Of a stretch of DNA of 64,000 nt, positions 5,922 through 13,434 are shown in pieces. How positions within the stretch are numbered: position 1 is the stretch's first letter; each line of letters begins with the position of its first letter. A program made the position numbers and the translations under genes. Origin of the DNA: a virus; the IMG/VR virus record IMGVR_UViG_3300047564_003843, positions 62,001-126,000 of that record; one strand, given 5' to 3'. The notes under the pieces are model-generated. The model was given only the letters and a program-made list of their open reading frames with translations. It searched no databases and was not told the origin of the DNA.

Positions 5922-6641
5922 TTGTTCCCAGAATTAAAGTTTAGTTCTGATGTTGTTGTAGAACTTGTAAAGCACAGCGCATCAGATGATGATGTGGCTT
6001 TTGCTGCTCGGGTGTCTACTTTGGGTGAAAGGGCTCAGTCTCAAATCGGGACTGAAGACTCTAAGCTGGGCGGTCTCATTAACTTTTTAATGCGAGACCG
6101 TCACGGCTCACCTTTTGAACATTCCGTGTTTACTTTCTATGTAAAAGCTCCCATTTTTGTGTGGAGAGAGCATATGCGTCATCGCATTGCTTCTTACAAC
6201 GAGGAGTCTGGTCGTTATCGAGTTTTAGACCCCGAGTTCTATATTCCTAATAAAGAAAGAAAACTGCTTCAGATAGGAAAACCTGGAGCATATATTTTTG
6301 AAGATGGTACTGACGAGCAGCATGCAATTGTCTATAGCAATTATCGCAGAGTATGTAGACAGTCTTATATGGAGTATGAAGAGATGGTAAGACTTGGCAT
6401 TGCTCGAGAAGTTGCTCGAGGGGTTCTACCTCTAACTATTTACTCTTCGGCTTATGTCACCATCAACTCACGCAGCCTTATGAACTTCTTATCTCTTCGA
6501 CGTAACGTTGAGGGGCAGAGTTTCCCCTCATACCCACAACGGGAGATTGAGATGGTGGCAGAGAAGTATGAAGAGTTCTTCAAAGAACTTATGCCTCTAA
6601 CTCACAAAGCTTTTGTTGAGAATGGAAGAGTTGCTCCGTGA
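5922..6641 (+). CDS. thyX: flavin-dependent thymidylate synthase ThyX
   Basis: 239 residues, the usual family length. The ThyX signature is present as MRHRIASYNEESGRY (near residue 88), which binds FAD and dUMP, and the C-terminal substrate region SLMNFLSLRR is intact. The enzyme makes dTMP from dUMP using methylenetetrahydrofolate, FAD and NADPH, and supplies thymidylate for an A+T-rich genome. The start is TTG at 5922 with AGGTGA upstream. The stop overlaps the GTG of the recombinase gene, so the two are co-translated. Confidence 0.95.
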   Translation: MFPELKFSSDVVVELVKHSASDDDVAFAARVSTLGERAQSQIGTEDSKLGGLINFLMRDRHGSPFEHSVFTFYVKAPIFVWREHMRHRIASYNEESGRYRVLDPEFYIPNKERKLLQIGKPGAYIFEDGTDEQHAIVYSNYRRVCRQSYMEYEEMVRLGIAREVARGVLPLTIYSSAYVTINSRSLMNFLSLRRNVEGQSFPSYPQREIEMVAEKYEEFFKELMPLTHKAFVENGRVAP

Positions 6642-7321
6642 GTAATGGAATTGCATATTGTTATGCACGTGTATCAACTCAGATGCAAGCAGAAGAAGGT
6701 GTGTCACTTGATGGACAGGAACGCCAGCTAGTTGCTGCAGCAGAAGCAGCTGGTTATGAAGCAGTCATTCTTCGTGAAGAAGGTAAGTCTGGTAAAAACA
6801 TTAGCGGTAGACCTGTTTTGCGAAAAGCGTTAGATGAATTAGATGCAGGAAAGGCGCAAGCACTTTTTGTTACACGCTTAGACAGGCTTGCACGCTCTAC
6901 TCGGGATTTTTTAAGTATTGTTGACCGTTCACATAAATACGAATGGCGTTTAGCACTTCTTGATTTGGGGTTGGACACTGGAACTTATCAAGGACGTTTT
7001 GTTGTAACCATCATGTCTGCAATGGCAGAGATGGAGCGTGGAATGATTTCCATGCGTCAAAAAGATGTACATAAGGACCGTAGAGACGCTGGAAAGGTTT
7101 GGGGGGTTAATATTGGACCAAAATCTCCACTGTCTCTTGAAATTAGAAAAAGAATCTATGACGAACGTACAGCTGGACTTTCGTACGGAAAAATTGCTGA
7201 AGGTTTAGAAAAAGATGGAATCACTCCCCCTCGTGGTGGCACTGCTTGGTATGCAGCAAATGTAAGACACATTTTTTTAATGTTTACAAAAGAAAAAAGC
7301 ATTTTAGAAGCAGACAAATAA
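6638..7321 (+). CDS. serine recombinase (resolvase/invertase family)
   Basis: 227 residues. The catalytic N-terminal domain has YCYARVSTQMQ with nucleophile Ser13, and the conserved TRLDRLARSTRDF segment. A long helix (MSAMAEMERGMISMRQ) and a C-terminal helix-turn-helix-like part (TAGLSYGKIAEGLEKDGITPPRGG) follow. It is much shorter than large serine integrases (about 450-700 residues), so DNA inversion or resolution is as likely as integration. No paired inverted sites were recognised nearby. The GTG start overlaps the ThyX stop by four bases. Confidence 0.9.
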   Translation: MSNGIAYCYARVSTQMQAEEGVSLDGQERQLVAAAEAAGYEAVILREEGKSGKNISGRPVLRKALDELDAGKAQALFVTRLDRLARSTRDFLSIVDRSHKYEWRLALLDLGLDTGTYQGRFVVTIMSAMAEMERGMISMRQKDVHKDRRDAGKVWGVNIGPKSPLSLEIRKRIYDERTAGLSYGKIAEGLEKDGITPPRGGTAWYAANVRHIFLMFTKEKSILEADK

Positions 7322-7362
7322 GATAAAATTGCTTTAGCAATTCGATGGACAACGAGTTGCAG

Positions 7363-7386
7363 AAGACGGTTTTTAGCCGTCTTTTT
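7363..7386 (+). terminator. intrinsic terminator
   Basis: AAGACGG and CCGTCTT form a 7-bp stem around TTTTTAG, followed by a T run. It closes the operon that ends with the recombinase, before the gene at 7410. Confidence 0.8.
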
Positions 7387-7409
7387 CGCCCTGCGCTGGA
7401 GGCATTAAA

Positions 7410-10400
7410 GTGTCGCGTCGTTTTTCTGGAAAAGCAAAAACAACATTAAGACGTTTTTGGCTATCACTTGCTGCTACTCCTTTTATAATTTTTCTTGTTG
7501 GAGTATTAACTCCTCAAACTGCATACGCTTCCGACGAAGAGGGGGTGCAACCAGCACCAAACCCAAACAGCACATCAACTGATACAAATGCGTCGTCGGG
7601 AGGTGATCCACAAGCTTCTTCTAGTGGCTCAACGCAAGAGCAAATCACAGAAGCAGCAACCGCAGTAGCAACAGCGGAATCTGAAGTAACAACTCTTAAC
7701 ACTCAAGTAACTCAAATTACGGAGGTAGCAACATCAATATCTCAACCTTCCACGCAAGTAACAGAGGCAGTATCTAGCGCACAGATCTCAGTAGCAGAAG
7801 CAGCAACAGCTGTTCAGACAGCAGACGCAGCCGTTGAATCAGGTCAAACAGCAGTTACAGTGTCTCAAGTAGCAAATCAAACTTTAGCTCAAGCAACAGC
7901 CACAGTTACAACACAGACAGCAATAGTAGAGCAAGCAAGTACAGCAGTTGCAATAGCTCAATCAGCAGTAACTACTGCAACAACAACTTTTTATCAAGAG
8001 AATGCAAATCTAGGGACTTTAACTTCTAACCTATCAAGTGCTCAAACTGCGGCCACTGCTGCACAGGCAGCAGCCAATGAAGCCAACACAACCACTACAG
8101 TTACAGAAACTTTTGCCAACAACACCACAAGCGTAGTTACAGTAACTACTGGCTCTGGTGTATCTATCGGTGGTAACTGGAATACCGCTCAAACATCAGG
8201 ACCTGGTCTTGTTGTTCAGTGGCCCCAAAATGATGTTGTTATTGATGTCAACCCAAGCAACACTGGAACTGTCACTTCTGTGACCATGGGCGTATACGCT
8301 AAAAATGGTGATACAACTATGACAGCAACAAATACGGATGGCTCAACCACGACAACAATTATTGATAATAACGTTTCTGCTGAAACACAGGCGGTTGGAT
8401 ACACCTCAACTGAAACAATAACAGGCTCATCTATTGAGACACTAACAATTACAAAAGATGACGACTACTACATCATTGACAATATTTCGATAACTAAAAC
8501 TTCTTCAGACCCCGATTTAGTAGCAGCAGCAGAAGCAGCAAATGCTGAGCTTGCTTCAACACAGGCTGCTTATGACGCACAACTAGCAGTTCGTGATGCA
8601 TCCCATGCAGCTTGGGGTGCAGCTCACGATGCTGCTAATACCGCTCAAACAAATTTGTCTTCAGAACAAACAACTTTAGTTCAGGCTCAAAATACAGAAT
8701 CCACAGCAACTACTGTTGCTCAAGCTGCTTCTGCAGCTATGACAACTTTAGTTTCAACAGCAGTAACAGCTACAGAAACAGCAGTAACAGAGGTTAAAGA
8801 AGCTAAAGTTGAGATTGCTGAAGCTCAGGTGTCCGTGTCTGCAGCAGCAGTAGAGACTGTCTCAACCACACTTCAAACAGTCGTCGCTTCATCAGATGCT
8901 CTTGCACTACAAAAACCAGAGGTAGTTGCAGTAGTCGATGCTGCTGTAGATGCAGTGGTTGAAGCTGAGGAAGCAGTTGAAGCAGCGCAGACTGCTATGG
9001 AGACTGCAGTAACTCTTGCATCTACTGCACCTACAGTTGAAGCAGCGACAGCAGTTGTAGAAGATAAGACTCAAGTTCTAGCTACTGCCTCTGCAGCAGT
9101 AGACGCTCAAGAAGTAGTAGTAACGCAAGCCGTTACTACCGAGGCTGCTGCACAGGCAGTTGTTGATTCTGCTACAAGCCAAGGACTAAAGGTTGAGGTC
9201 TATAACGTTCAAGGACAAAATAACGCCCCAGTGTTAGCAGAAAACGCTACTCCAGTTCTTACAACTACTGACACTAATGGAATAAGCGAGCAGTGGGGTG
9301 GCGGTTATGTCGCTGGATCAAATCTCCATGAAGATGTAATTGTTAAATACACAGGAACTTGGACACCGTCAGTTGACGTAACTCATGTTCATGCCCCAGC
9401 AGATGATGGAGTAAAGCTCTACCTTGATGGCCAGCTTGTAATTAATGATTGGTACGACAAGGGTGGCGGAGGAAGTGTTGTAGAGCAAGCAATAGCTGCT
9501 GGAGATAGTACAGAGTTTGAGTTATGGTATTACGAAAATGGCGGAGGAGCTGGAGTTTGGTTCTACCGATACAACCCTTCAACTGGTTATGTTATCGCTT
9601 CTGGTTCTGAGTTTTCTCAAACAGCTGCTACCGCTGAGCAACTTCAGACTTTAGCAACTGCAGAAACAACTCTAGCCACAGAGACACAAACACTTTCAAC
9701 TTTACAAGCTACAGAGACTGTAGCTACTACCAACCTTCAAAATGCTCAAGCAAATCTTCAAGCAGCAAATACTGCAGTTGCAGCAATGGACACTGCTATC
9801 ACTGCAGCACAGACTGCAATAACAGAGACAGTTCAAGCAATAGCAGCTGTGCAAACTGCGCAAACAGTTGTAGCGCAAGAAGTTATTCTTCAAAGCCCAA
9901 TAGGAGCTCCAACTAATATTGTTGTTACACAGTTAGAGAATGGTGATGTTCAAGTTTCTTGGGACCCACCAACAGGTGTTATTTCACCAGAACGTTATGC
10001 AATCTCATGGTCTGTTGGAGATAGCGGATGGGGTGTTGCAACTGGTAATGCAGGAGACGCTAATGCTCTTAATACAAGCATTGTTCTTTCAGCAGCTTTG
10101 TTTGAAAGCACTGGTGGATTAGACACCACTTATCAAATTAGTGTTCGTTCAGATAATGATTCATTGGCTAAATATTCAACAACAACTGCTACTCAGTTGC
10201 TCGTCGTTGATCCCACCCCGGCTCCAGAACCTCAACCTTCTCCTCAGCCAGAACCAGAACCTGAACCCAATCCAACTCCTGTTGATCCAATTCCAGAACC
10301 TCCTGCCGAAGAACCAATTTTACCTGAACCTCCTGCAGAAGAACCTCCAGCAGAAGAACCTCCAGCAGAAGAACCACCTGCAGAAGAACCACCAGCAGAA

Positions 10401-11255
10401 GAACCTCCTGCAGAAGAACCTCCTGCAGAAGAACCACCAGCAGAAGAACCTCCTGCAGAAGAACCACCAGCAGAAGAACCTCCAGCAGAAGAACCTCCTG
10501 CAGAAGAACCACCAGCAGAAGAACCTCCTGCAGAAGAACCTCCTGCAGAAGAACCACCTGCAGAAGAACCACCAGCAGAAGAACCTCCTGCAGAAACTAC
10601 AGAAGAAGAAATTGATGCTGCTGTAGAAGATGTTATTAGTGATGGCAAGTTGAGTACTGCTGATGCTAAAGAAATTCTTGATGCTCTTAATGCAGATGGT
10701 GAAATTACTAAAGATGAAGTCAACAATCTTTCTGATGCTTTATCTGCTGATGGAAAGCTGACAGAGGCTGAAAAAAATCTTGTTGCAGATGCCCTTATTG
10801 AATCAGTTGCTCCAGGCGAAAATTTAACCAAAGAACAGATTCAAGATGCTGGAATTGAGTATAAAGACCTACCCGCAGACACCCCAGTCGAGGTACGTCA
10901 AGACGAGAACGGTAATGAAATTGTTATTATCGCTGAGGTGGCAGCAGCGCTAGAATTGATTGCTGACCCAACACAACTGGTTTCTGCAATATTTGACGAC
11001 CCTGCACAAGCACTACTTGCAGTAGCAAGTATTGGTGCAGATATGTCAGAAGAAGAACGTGAAGAAGCAGAAAAAATGGTTGTAGCAACTGTTGTTGCTG
11101 CTGGTGCTGCAATTCAAGCAGCGGCTGCAGCAGCTGGAACCGCTGGATCCTCTTCTGGCGGCGGAGGCGGAGGCGGAGGCGGAGGCGGAGCTTCTGGAAA
11201 AATGGATGGAACTCGTAGAAGAACTACTAGTGGAAGAGTTAGGAAGGTGAAATAA
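7410..11255 (+). CDS. large predicted exported protein with PA14, FN3 and Pro/Glu repeats
   Basis: 1281 residues from a GTG with a strong GGAGG site. Residues 1-40 look like a secretion signal: KAKTTLRRF, a hydrophobic stretch and a cleavage-like AYA-S. Regions of Ala/Thr/Gln/Val-rich helical repeat (about 70-225, 370-590, 730-825) flank a beta domain (230-365) and a PA14-like domain (593-727, with HVHAPADDGVKLYLDGQ, the usual PA14 core, which often binds sugars). An FN3-like domain (832-920) precedes a Pro-rich stalk with 17 PAEEP units, two EF-hand-like helical repeats (1066-1131), a Gly run (1250-1260) and a basic tail. It could be a cell-surface adhesin or a whisker-like virion fibre; neither is proved. 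Confidence 0.75.
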   Translation: MSRRFSGKAKTTLRRFWLSLAATPFIIFLVGVLTPQTAYASDEEGVQPAPNPNSTSTDTNASSGGDPQASSSGSTQEQITEAATAVATAESEVTTLNTQVTQITEVATSISQPSTQVTEAVSSAQISVAEAATAVQTADAAVESGQTAVTVSQVANQTLAQATATVTTQTAIVEQASTAVAIAQSAVTTATTTFYQENANLGTLTSNLSSAQTAATAAQAAANEANTTTTVTETFANNTTSVVTVTTGSGVSIGGNWNTAQTSGPGLVVQWPQNDVVIDVNPSNTGTVTSVTMGVYAKNGDTTMTATNTDGSTTTTIIDNNVSAETQAVGYTSTETITGSSIETLTITKDDDYYIIDNISITKTSSDPDLVAAAEAANAELASTQAAYDAQLAVRDASHAAWGAAHDAANTAQTNLSSEQTTLVQAQNTESTATTVAQAASAAMTTLVSTAVTATETAVTEVKEAKVEIAEAQVSVSAAAVETVSTTLQTVVASSDALALQKPEVVAVVDAAVDAVVEAEEAVEAAQTAMETAVTLASTAPTVEAATAVVEDKTQVLATASAAVDAQEVVVTQAVTTEAAAQAVVDSATSQGLKVEVYNVQGQNNAPVLAENATPVLTTTDTNGISEQWGGGYVAGSNLHEDVIVKYTGTWTPSVDVTHVHAPADDGVKLYLDGQLVINDWYDKGGGGSVVEQAIAAGDSTEFELWYYENGGGAGVWFYRYNPSTGYVIASGSEFSQTAATAEQLQTLATAETTLATETQTLSTLQATETVATTNLQNAQANLQAANTAVAAMDTAITAAQTAITETVQAIAAVQTAQTVVAQEVILQSPIGAPTNIVVTQLENGDVQVSWDPPTGVISPERYAISWSVGDSGWGVATGNAGDANALNTSIVLSAALFESTGGLDTTYQISVRSDNDSLAKYSTTTATQLLVVDPTPAPEPQPSPQPEPEPEPNPTPVDPIPEPPAEEPILPEPPAEEPPAEEPPAEEPPAEEPPAEEPPAEEPPAEEPPAEEPPAEEPPAEEPPAEEPPAEEPPAEEPPAEEPPAEEPPAEEPPAEEPPAETTEEEIDAAVEDVISDGKLSTADAKEILDALNADGEITKDEVNNLSDALSADGKLTEAEKNLVADALIESVAPGENLTKEQIQDAGIEYKDLPADTPVEVRQDENGNEIVIIAEVAAALELIADPTQLVSAIFDDPAQALLAVASIGADMSEEEREEAEKMVVATVVAAGAAIQAAAAAAGTAGSSSGGGGGGGGGGGASGKMDGTRRRTTSGRVRKVK
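10335..10589 (+). repeat. 17 tandem 15-bp units encoding AEEPP
   Basis: The unit GCAGAAGAACCTCCT, with CCA/CCT variants in the Pro codons, repeats 17 times with no length change, encoding a rigid Pro/Glu stalk. Because every unit is 15 bp, slippage would change stalk length without breaking the frame. Confidence 0.9.
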
Positions 11256-11438
11256 ATGAAAAACTTCTTGAGAGATGTGCTAGACCAGCTTTGGACACTG
11301 CTAGGCATGTTTGTTGCTTGGATTGTTTTAGACGGTTCAGCTAAGACTGTAGTCGGCTATGCCATTATCTGGGCCACAGCCGTATGGTTTATTACATACG
11401 GATTAAGAAACCCTAAAGAAGAAGAAGACGAGGAGTAA
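11256..11438 (+). CDS. two-span small membrane protein, holin-like
   Basis: 60 residues with two hydrophobic segments (LWTLLGMFVAWIVL and TVVGYAIIWATAVWFITYGL) separated by a short DGSAK turn, ending in a very acidic tail EEEDEE. The gene follows the exported protein with no gap (TAAATG) and precedes a hairpin. Small proteins of this layout are common in actinophages and some are called holins. It competes with 1869-2279 and 16222-16620 for that role, and sequence alone does not decide. Confidence 0.7.
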   Translation: MKNFLRDVLDQLWTLLGMFVAWIVLDGSAKTVVGYAIIWATAVWFITYGLRNPKEEEDEE

Positions 11439-11439
11439 A

Positions 11440-11463
11440 AGTCAGGAAGGTTAATTCCTGACT
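11440..11463 (+). terminator. hairpin after the exported-protein operon
   Basis: AGTCAGGAA and TTCCTGACT form a perfect 9-bp stem with a 6-base loop two bases after the membrane-protein stop. No clear T run follows, so termination may be partial. Confidence 0.6.
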
Positions 11464-11543
11464 ACTCCTTGCTTTATCCTTGTGTTTATGATAGATTTCT
11501 GAAGGACGCGCTGAACACAAAGACACAAATGGAGACATAAAAG

Positions 11544-12002
11544 ATGAGTAATGAGCTTGTAGAGCAATACGCCCAGCTTATTCAACCAATTATTGGTGAA
11601 GCTAAAAAGGCATATGGAGCTAGAAACCAAAACAGTCCAGCGCATCAAGCAAGTAGAGAATATACACGTTTGCTTGTTGAGTTTAGATCTAAAGGCGGAA
11701 GTCTCCCCCTTTTAGCTAAACGTTTAAATGTTGCTTATGCTGGTGTGCGCCGCCGTGTAGTAATGAATGAGATTAGTGTTTCTAATATTAAACCTTCAAA
11801 ACGTATAAAAGGTGAAGTAGTAAAGCTTGCCGCAGAGAGAGTCCGCTCTGCTAAGAAGCAAGGTACAGACCAATATCATGACCAATTAGCAGAAGAATAT
11901 AAATCTGGAATTTCTCTTTCTAATTTAGCAAAAGAGTTAGGTCTTAGTTCTGCCGCACCCCTGTACTATGGAGTTCAAAGAAGTCTTCAACGAAACAGAT
12001 AG
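11544..12002 (+). CDS. putative small terminase subunit
   Basis: 152 residues, basic, with two helix-turn-helix-like segments: SLPLLAKRLNVAYAGVRRRV (about residues 53-72) and SGISLSNLAKELGLSSAAPL near the C-terminus. A DNA-binding protein of this size directly upstream of the large terminase gene is most likely the small subunit, which recognises the packaging site. No specific family match is visible, so the call rests mainly on position. Confidence 0.65.
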   Translation: MSNELVEQYAQLIQPIIGEAKKAYGARNQNSPAHQASREYTRLLVEFRSKGGSLPLLAKRLNVAYAGVRRRVVMNEISVSNIKPSKRIKGEVVKLAAERVRSAKKQGTDQYHDQLAEEYKSGISLSNLAKELGLSSAAPLYYGVQRSLQRNR

Positions 12003-12012
12003 GTAGTCGTAT

Positions 12013-13434
12013 ATGGGAAAGAGCTTTATGGAACAGCTCGCCCTTCTACCTGAAGAAGAGCAAGCAGCAGTTCTTTCTCGTATAGACCCTGAAATACTTC
12101 AATGGGATTGGCAATCTTGGGGAAGACCAGAGCAGTTACCTCCTGAAGGCGATGATTGGAATATTTGGCTTGTACTTGCAGGTCGTGGTTTTGGTAAAAC
12201 AAGACTTGCATCTGAATGGGTAAGAGACCAAGCTAAATATACAAATGAAGGTCAAAGACGTTTTGCTTTGGTGGCTCGTACTGCTGCTGACGTTCGAGAT
12301 GTTATTGTTGAAGGTGAGTCTGGGATTATCAATGTCTCCCCACCATCTGAGCGTCCGCATTATGAGCCATCAAAACGTCGTTTAACTTGGCCTAATGGAA
12401 ATACAGCAACACTTTTCACCGCAGATGAACCTGACTCACTTCGTGGTCCTCAATTTACACACGCATGGGGCGATGAGATTGCAGCATGGAGACAAACTCC
12501 AGATGCTGCTGGTATGACTGCATTCGATAACCTTCGAGTTGGTACTCGTCTTGGTGCAAAACCAAAAATTGTTTGTACTACAACTCCTAAAAGAGTTCCA
12601 CTTCTTTACAAGTTGATTGAAGAATCAAATAATCCTAAAAGTCTTTCAAAAGTTATTGTAACTAGAGGTTCGACTATGGATAATGCTGGAAATTTATCTG
12701 GCACATATCTAGACACAATTATGGGTGTATATGAAGGAACTTCTTTAGCTCGTCAAGAACTTTACGGAGAAATGCTTACTGACCTTGAAGGAACTTTATG
12801 GACAATGGAGATGATAGAAAAATCTAGACAAGGAGTTCTCCCTCCTCAAGCTCCGCTCCGTTGTATTGGTGTAGACCCTTCTGTTGCAGAAAATCCTCGA
12901 GATGAGTGCGGAATTATTGTATGTGCATCTACAGCAGATAGAGATTTGTATAAACGTCATGCTTGGGTTTTAGAAGATGCATCTGTTCTTGGTTCACCAG
13001 AAGTGTGGGCAAATAAAGTTGTTGAGATGGCAAGACGTTGGGGAGCACCAGTAATTGCTGAAGTTAACCAAGGTGGAGCTTTAGTTAGAAATGCAATTAA
13101 TGCAATTGACCCAAATGTTAAGGTCTTGGAAGTGCATTCAAAGCATGGTAAAGCGCTTCGCGCTGAACCTGTTGTTCTTGCTTACGAGCAAGAGCGTGTT
13201 CATCACATTGGATATCTTCCAGACCTTGAGTCTCAGATGACAACTTGGGTGCCAGGAGAGACCAAAAAATCTCCAGACCGAGTTGATGCCTTAGTTCACG
13301 CAATGACTGCTCTCCTTATTAAGCCTCCACAAGGATTTGTTGGCGGTAACTTGGTAGCCAAATCCTTTTCCTCACGGAGATTGCCTAATTTTAGAACAGG
13401 TGGCGGAGGTCGAGTTTTTAGTCCTAGAAACTAA
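12013..13434 (+). CDS. terminase large subunit
   Basis: 473 residues. The packaging ATPase has Walker A in LVLAGRGFGKTRLASEW (GRGFGKT near residues 57-63) and Walker B in FTHAWGDEIAAW. CTTTPKRVP is the coupling motif. The C-terminal nuclease domain begins at CIGVDPSVAENPRDECGIIV, which carries the first metal-binding Asp, and ends near KSPDRVDALVHAMTALL, with the last Asp. It powers DNA entry into the procapsid and cuts genome ends. The gene follows the putative small subunit by ten bases, and its end overlaps the opposing primase gene by four bases. No portal gene follows, so the head genes are elsewhere. Confidence 0.93.
   Translation: MGKSFMEQLALLPEEEQAAVLSRIDPEILQWDWQSWGRPEQLPPEGDDWNIWLVLAGRGFGKTRLASEWVRDQAKYTNEGQRRFALVARTAADVRDVIVEGESGIINVSPPSERPHYEPSKRRLTWPNGNTATLFTADEPDSLRGPQFTHAWGDEIAAWRQTPDAAGMTAFDNLRVGTRLGAKPKIVCTTTPKRVPLLYKLIEESNNPKSLSKVIVTRGSTMDNAGNLSGTYLDTIMGVYEGTSLARQELYGEMLTDLEGTLWTMEMIEKSRQGVLPPQAPLRCIGVDPSVAENPRDECGIIVCASTADRDLYKRHAWVLEDASVLGSPEVWANKVVEMARRWGAPVIAEVNQGGALVRNAINAIDPNVKVLEVHSKHGKALRAEPVVLAYEQERVHHIGYLPDLESQMTTWVPGETKKSPDRVDALVHAMTALLIKPPQGFVGGNLVAKSFSSRRLPNFRTGGGGRVFSPRN

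Noticed and set aside
6638-7321. Serine recombinase as a phage integrase with attP
   Set aside because: It is too short for a large serine integrase and no att-like core was recognised; integration cannot be supported.
10189-10831. Long open frames on the minus strand and other frames across the PAEEP and collagen repeats
   Set aside because: They consist of the same short repeat read in another frame (Leu/Val, Ser/Gly or Cys/Thr runs) and lack ribosome sites; they are by-products of repetitive coding DNA.
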